Source: Acidobacteriota bacterium
GTDB taxonomy: Bacteria > Acidobacteriota > Blastocatellia > Pyrinomonadales > Pyrinomonadaceae
DNA length: 9,278 nucleotides
NCBI GenBank assembly: GCA_003222835.1
Contig: QHXE01000496.1
Location: 1-9,278, forward strand
Direction: 5' to 3'
The notes below the pieces were generated by a model. It searched no databases and was not told the DNA's origin. It saw only the letters and a list, made by a program, of their open reading frames with translations. This document shows, piece by piece, positions 6,773 to 9,278 of this stretch. The first letter of the stretch is position 1. Every line of letters starts with the position of its first letter. The position numbers and the translations under genes were made by a program.

Positions 6773-6801
6773 TTAGACGGAGGTCAGTTTAGTTTTCTTC
6801 C
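6773..6801 (-). promoter_or_regulatory. candidate self-regulated ECF promoter of the sigma gene
   Basis: On the minus strand, GGAAGAA (6801-6795) and GTCTAA (6778-6773) are separated by 16 bp. This resembles ECF promoters such as the GGAACTT / TCTGA pair used by RpoE. The -10-like box ends seven bases before the ATG at 6765, placing the predicted transcription start at or next to that ATG. The site lies directly upstream of an ECF sigma gene, where self-regulation is common. It is a motif match by eye only, and chance matches of this quality occur. Confidence 0.4.
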
Positions 6802-6819
6802 GCCACAACGCAAGAAAAG

Positions 6820-6837
6820 AGGCGGCCTTGGCCGCCT
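6820..6837 (-). terminator. rho-independent terminator of the glycine-zipper protein gene
   Basis: The GC-rich palindrome GGCGGCC / GGCCGCC (6821-6827 and 6830-6836), extended by an A-T pair, forms a strong stem with a short loop. Read on the minus strand it is followed by CTTTTCTTG, a U-rich tract, as expected for an intrinsic terminator. It lies about 120 bp after the stop of the gene at 6959 and about 55 bp before the sigma gene, so it separates the two transcription units. Confidence 0.65.
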
Positions 6838-6958
6838 GAAATACTTTTGAAAGCCGGGAGAGTTCTGATCGGGATGTGCAGCGTCACCAATCACCGCCCT
6901 GGTCTTCTATGAGACGATTGCCCCTTTGAAAGTGAATGCTCCTCCGCGCGATGATGAA

Positions 6959-7603
6959 TCAGCGGGTTACATGCACTAGCATCTCGGTTCCGGACTCGAT
7001 CTTTATTTCTTTACCGCCCTGCATGGCGATCGAACCTGCGCCGCCGGCGCCGCCGAGAATCAAACCGATCGCTGCGCCTTTGCCGCCGCCGGCGATGCCG
7101 CCGATGATTGCGCCGGCAGTCGCGCCGATGCCGCTGCGCTTGAGTGTTTGTTTGCCGCGACTTTCCGATTGGACGCCGCCTTCTTCGTCGGCGCGATTTC
7201 CGGATCCGTAAACCTTCGTCACGTAACCATGCAGAACGCCATGGCGCTCATCGGGCAGACTGATCGAGTCGAAAGCCAGGTTCATCGTGGTGCGGCCCTG
7301 GACGCGGCCGGACTTGACGATCGAACGGATGTGTCCACGCACCGTCGCTTCGTTGAAGCGCACTGGATCGATCGCGGTCGCGGTGAACTTATCACCTGCG
7401 CGCGATTCTTTGCTCGACAGAGTGTCGTTGAGCCGAATTTTTAGATTGGTGCCAACCGGGACCAGGACCGGTGCAACCGTCGTAGTAGAGCGCGGCGCGG
7501 GCCGGCGCAGACGCGGCTTCGTCCGTTGCGCGTTGACTAATATTGGGAAAGCGAGCAGAACCAGGAGAGCGATCAATAAACTTTTTGTGTGATTGTATTT
7601 CAT
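6959..7603 (-). CDS. exported glycine-zipper protein, function unknown
   Basis: This is a 214-residue exported protein. A clear signal peptide (LLIALLVLLAFPILVNA, cut near residue 25) is followed by a basic, proline-rich linker (RTKPRLRRPAPRSTTT). A beta-rich domain (about 45-135) begins VPVGTNLKIRLNDTLSSKESRAGDKFTATAIDPVR, a pattern seen in proteins that present pore- or outer-membrane-associated strands. Residues about 158-190 are a glycine zipper (GATAGAIIGGIAGGGKGAAIGLILGGAGG), typical of membrane-inserting or helix-packing segments, followed by a short strand at the C-terminus. It may be an outer-membrane-associated protein, but no function is known. The ATG at 7603 has AAGGAGGAG close upstream. 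It is probably transcribed alone: a terminator follows it, and a large inverted repeat separates it from nuoB. Confidence 0.78.
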   Translation of the reverse strand: MKYNHTKSLLIALLVLLAFPILVNAQRTKPRLRRPAPRSTTTVAPVLVPVGTNLKIRLNDTLSSKESRAGDKFTATAIDPVRFNEATVRGHIRSIVKSGRVQGRTTMNLAFDSISLPDERHGVLHGYVTKVYGSGNRADEEGGVQSESRGKQTLKRSGIGATAGAIIGGIAGGGKGAAIGLILGGAGGAGSIAMQGGKEIKIESGTEMLVHVTR

Positions 7604-7658
7604 CAGACTCCTCCTTCAGACAATCCATACACATCAAAGGGGTAATTTTTATCACGAG

Positions 7659-7731
7659 CGTTCAGAGTACCGACTTCAGTCGGGTTCTTGTTGTTGAGAA
7701 AAGAACCCAACTAAAGTTGGTACTCTCAACG
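7659..7731. repeat. 31-bp inverted repeat between nuoB and the glycine-zipper gene
   Basis: The arms 7659-7689 and 7701-7731 are inverted copies matching at 27 of 31 positions, with an 11-base loop. Each arm also contains its own small palindrome: CCGACTTCAGTCGG in the first and CCAACTAAAGTTGG in the second. The whole can fold either as one long hairpin or as two small ones. It begins about 40 bp after the nuoB stop. No U-run follows on the minus strand, so it is not a classic terminator, although it could stabilise the nuoB 3' end. I recall similar sequences as dispersed repeats in Acidobacteriota. The rest of the gap 7604-7769 shows nothing clear. Confidence 0.7.
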
Positions 7732-7769
7732 CCGTCAATTTGGGGAGAGTTTCAGACTCAAGGGGAGAG

Positions 7770-8399
7770 TTAAGCAGCAGCCTCGGCGCTGTCCTCAGGC
7801 GCTGCGATGACTGCGGTCTGCTCGTCTTCTGCGAACGAACGCTGACGACGCACGGTTCCGTCCGATTCAAAAATGTAAGCGGAGGGCGCTTCGCGCATGA
7901 TGATGTCCTGGAGACGCATCAAGCCGTAAAGCAAAGCTTCGGGTCGCGGCGGACAGCCGGGAATGTAAACATCGACAGGGATCGTGCGATCGACGCCCTG
8001 CATCGTCGAGTAAGAATCGAACGGCCCACCGGTTGAAGCGCACGCGCCCATGGCAATCGCCCATTTCGGTTCCGGCATTTGATCGTAAACGCGACGCACC
8101 ACTGGGCCCATCTTGAGTGTGACTGTACCTGCAATTATGACCAGGTCGCTCTGGCGTGGGCTGGGACGAAACACGCCGGCGCCGAAACGATCGATGTCAA
8201 AGCGCCCCGCGCCCGTCGCCATCATCTCGATCGCGCAACAAGCCAGGCCAAACGTCATCGGCCAGATGGCCGACTTACGCGCCCAATTAACGCCGAATTG
8301 CGCTAGCTTCGTGTCGAGCACGGGCGCGACCATCTTGCGACGCACAAAGTTCGTAATCGAATCGACGGTGGTTAGAACGAATCCTTCGTTGTGTTCCAT
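7770..8399 (-). CDS. nuoB: NADH-quinone oxidoreductase subunit B (complex I, NuoB)
   Basis: This 209-residue protein is the complex I subunit that holds the terminal 4Fe-4S cluster N2, which passes electrons to quinone at the junction of the peripheral and membrane arms. All four expected cluster cysteines are present: the adjacent pair C54-C55 in [11 protein letters not shown]120 in GACASTGG and C149 in PGCPPRPE. Flanking family signatures ([32 protein letters not shown] and [20 protein letters not shown]) are intact. The last ~40 residues are a variable tail rich in Ala, Glu and Asp. The start at 8399 has no strong ribosome site. It lies 196 bp downstream of nuoA, a gap filled by an inverted repeat. 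No nuoC follows, which is unusual for a nuo operon. Confidence 0.96.
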   Translation of the reverse strand: MEHNEGFVLTTVDSITNFVRRKMVAPVLDTKLAQFGVNWARKSAIWPMTFGLACCAIEMMATGAGRFDIDRFGAGVFRPSPRQSDLVIIAGTVTLKMGPVVRRVYDQMPEPKWAIAMGACASTGGPFDSYSTMQGVDRTIPVDVYIPGCPPRPEALLYGLMRLQDIIMREAPSAYIFESDGTVRRQRSFAEDEQTAVIAAPEDSAEAAA

Positions 8400-8427
8400 G
8401 ACTGGTAAATCTTTTCAATCTTCCTCT

Positions 8428-8559
8428 CCCTCTCCCTTTGGGAGAGGGTCGGGGTGAGGGCTTAGCAACTTTCGCGGGCCTTAACAACTAAAGGGATTCT
8501 GGTACCTTTTCTTTCTCACCGGTAAGCCCTCACCCTAACTCTCTCCCAAAGGGAGAGGG
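8428..8559. repeat. 36-bp inverted repeat in the nuoA-nuoB gap
   Basis: The arms 8428-8463 and 8524-8559 are inverted copies identical at 33 of 36 positions, separated by 60 bp. Each arm is also partly palindromic, built on CTCTCCC-TTT-GGGAGAG (AAA in the second arm), so it can form small hairpins as well as one large stem. The ends of the element lie about 28 bp from the nuoB start and about 37 bp from the nuoA stop, so it nearly fills the gap. The sequence resembles the CTCTCCC/GGGAGAG repeats I recall from many environmental bacterial genomes, and it looks like a non-autonomous MITE-type insertion. Confidence 0.8.
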
Positions 8560-8595
8560 AATCAAAACCAGAATCTCGCGCAATCCGCAATCGCC

Positions 8596-9012
8596 TCACA
8601 CCCATTCCAGCGCGCCTTTGCGCCAGGCGTAATACAGACCTACAACCAAAATCCCGATGAAGACAAACATCTCGACCAGCGCAAACTTGGTAAACGAAAA
8701 ATCATCGCCCATGAAGATGATTGCCCAAGGTAGCAGAAAGATCGTCTCGACATCGAAAATCAAGAATAGCATCGCGACGATGTAATACCGCACGGTAAAG
8801 CGATCGTGCGCGCCGCTTTCCGGATCGATGCCGCATTCGTATGGCCGCATCTTGTCCTTCTGATATTTCAACGGCCGCAGAAACCGGCCGAGCACCAGCG
8901 GCAGCACTGGAAAGAGAATCGCAAAAACAAAAAAGACCATCACCGGCAAATATGCCGTGCTTGGTCCACCTAGACTATGCGCAGTCGTGGTCGTTGCTGG
9001 TAGCAAGAGCAT
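8596..9012 (-). CDS. nuoA: NADH-quinone oxidoreductase subunit A (complex I, NuoA)
   Basis: This 138-residue membrane subunit of complex I lies in the proton-pumping arm near the quinone site. Three transmembrane helices are visible: about 21-44, 76-99 and 108-130. The family signatures are intact: RPYECGIDP (56-64) in the loop after the first helix, FTVRYYIVAMLFLIFDVETIFLLPW with the conserved acidic FDVE (86-89), and the short C-terminal WRKGALEW. Length and layout are normal. The ATG at 9012 lacks a clear Shine-Dalgarno sequence, but the N-terminus fits the family. A sigma-70-like promoter lies about 40 bp upstream. nuoB follows after a repeat-filled gap. Confidence 0.95.
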   Translation of the reverse strand: MLLLPATTTTAHSLGGPSTAYLPVMVFFVFAILFPVLPLVLGRFLRPLKYQKDKMRPYECGIDPESGAHDRFTVRYYIVAMLFLIFDVETIFLLPWAIIFMGDDFSFTKFALVEMFVFIGILVVGLYYAWRKGALEWV

Positions 9013-9037
9013 CGGCTTTTGGAATGTCGTCTGAAAA

Positions 9038-9049
9038 TCGCGAACGCGA
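9038..9049. promoter_or_regulatory. dyad TCGCG-AA-CGCGA near the predicted nuoA transcription start
   Basis: TCGCGAACGCGA is an inverted repeat with five-base arms around AA. It lies just downstream of the -10-like box and overlaps the position where nuoA transcription would start if the predicted promoter is real. An operator there could block initiation. The match is short and could be chance, and no regulator is encoded in the window to pair with it. Confidence 0.25.
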
Positions 9050-9051
9050 AA

Positions 9052-9081
9052 ATATTAAGTGGCGCGCTTGAGTAAAGTCAA
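9052..9081 (-). promoter_or_regulatory. sigma-70-like promoter upstream of nuoA
   Basis: On the minus strand, TTGACT (9081-9076, five of six to consensus) and TAATAT (9057-9052, four of six) are 18 bp apart. Transcription would begin near 9045, leaving a leader of about 33 bases before the nuoA ATG at 9012. This fits the start of a nuoAB transcription unit. It was judged by eye; the spacing is one base above ideal. Confidence 0.5.
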
Positions 9082-9150
9082 TGAAGAGTACGATACGACG
9101 TTGAGTTGTGGTAGGGATCAATGACAAATGAGGTGTAAAGCGGTCGTTTC

Positions 9151-9215
9151 GCTCCGTAGGAGCCGGATGTTTATAGCTAGGACAGCGGATAAAATGATCC
9201 CAGCTCCGTAGGAGC
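9151..9215. repeat. pair of GCTCCGTAGGAGC palindromes upstream of nuoA
   Basis: Two identical 13-base palindromes, GCTCCGTAGGAGC, lie at 9151-9163 and 9203-9215, 39 bp apart. A partial related sequence, GCGCTCCTCCCAGC, begins near 9259 and may be a third copy cut off or diverged at the window edge. From memory, GCTCCGTAGGAGC followed by an ATGTTTATAG-like tail is a dispersed repeat in Acidobacteriota and other soil bacteria, and the first copy here has that tail. The stretch 9082-9278 shows no gene. Confidence 0.65.
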
Positions 9216-9278
9216 GACATAGTTCCAATTTCAGATCAAATGAAGCGGGATTCAAATTGCGCTCCTCCCAGCTTAGGA

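Noticed and set aside
8428..8559. CRISPR array or paired CRISPR-like repeats
   Set aside because: There are only two copies, in inverted orientation, with a single 60-bp interval and no cas genes.
9082..9278. A small coding gene upstream of nuoA
   Set aside because: The open frames here run through palindromic repeats, have no ribosome site and resemble no protein, so the stretch is treated as intergenic.

Overview
The window looks like part of a chromosome from an Acidobacteriota-type soil bacterium, perhaps near Blastocatellia. This is an inference. It rests on moderate G+C, on the gene types (a secreted M61 peptidase, an ECF sigma factor with a FecR-type anti-sigma partner, a small exported 'DGQGRVR' protein, a protein with a HEWGTFT motif), and on the number of short palindromic repeats between genes. 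No phylogenetic test was possible. Every gene I can support is on the minus strand, so transcription runs from high to low coordinates. I saw no tRNA, rRNA, CRISPR array, transposase or phage gene.

Read in the direction of transcription: (1) 9278-7770 holds a promoter region, nuoA (8596-9012) and nuoB (7770-8399), two subunits of respiratory complex I. A large inverted repeat lies between them, and nuoC does not follow. (2) 7603-6959 encodes an exported glycine-zipper protein, followed by a hairpin terminator. (3) 6765-4454 is a compact stress-response unit: an ECF sigma factor, a small exported protein of unknown function, and a membrane-spanning zinc-finger/FecR anti-sigma factor. The last two are separated by 2 bp, and the sigma gene has a candidate self-regulated, possibly leaderless promoter. 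(4) 4308-3910 encodes a small membrane-anchored or exported protein. It is followed by a nested palindromic element at 3728-3853. (5) 3695-183 is a three-gene operon for exported or membrane-anchored proteins: an M61 metallopeptidase with a PDZ domain that is broken by a frameshift, a membrane-anchored HEWGTFT/HEAT-like protein, and a membrane-anchored CxxCH haem-binding protein.

Most products are predicted to act at or outside the cytoplasmic membrane. The sigma/anti-sigma unit would pass an envelope signal to transcription, with the small exported protein between them a natural candidate for the sensor or modulator. I see no defence, CRISPR-like or biosynthetic system. The observations most worth a second look are the three-gene sigma unit with its own promoter, the frameshifted M61 gene heading an otherwise intact operon, and the five different palindromic repeat families packed into the intergenic gaps of 9.3 kb.
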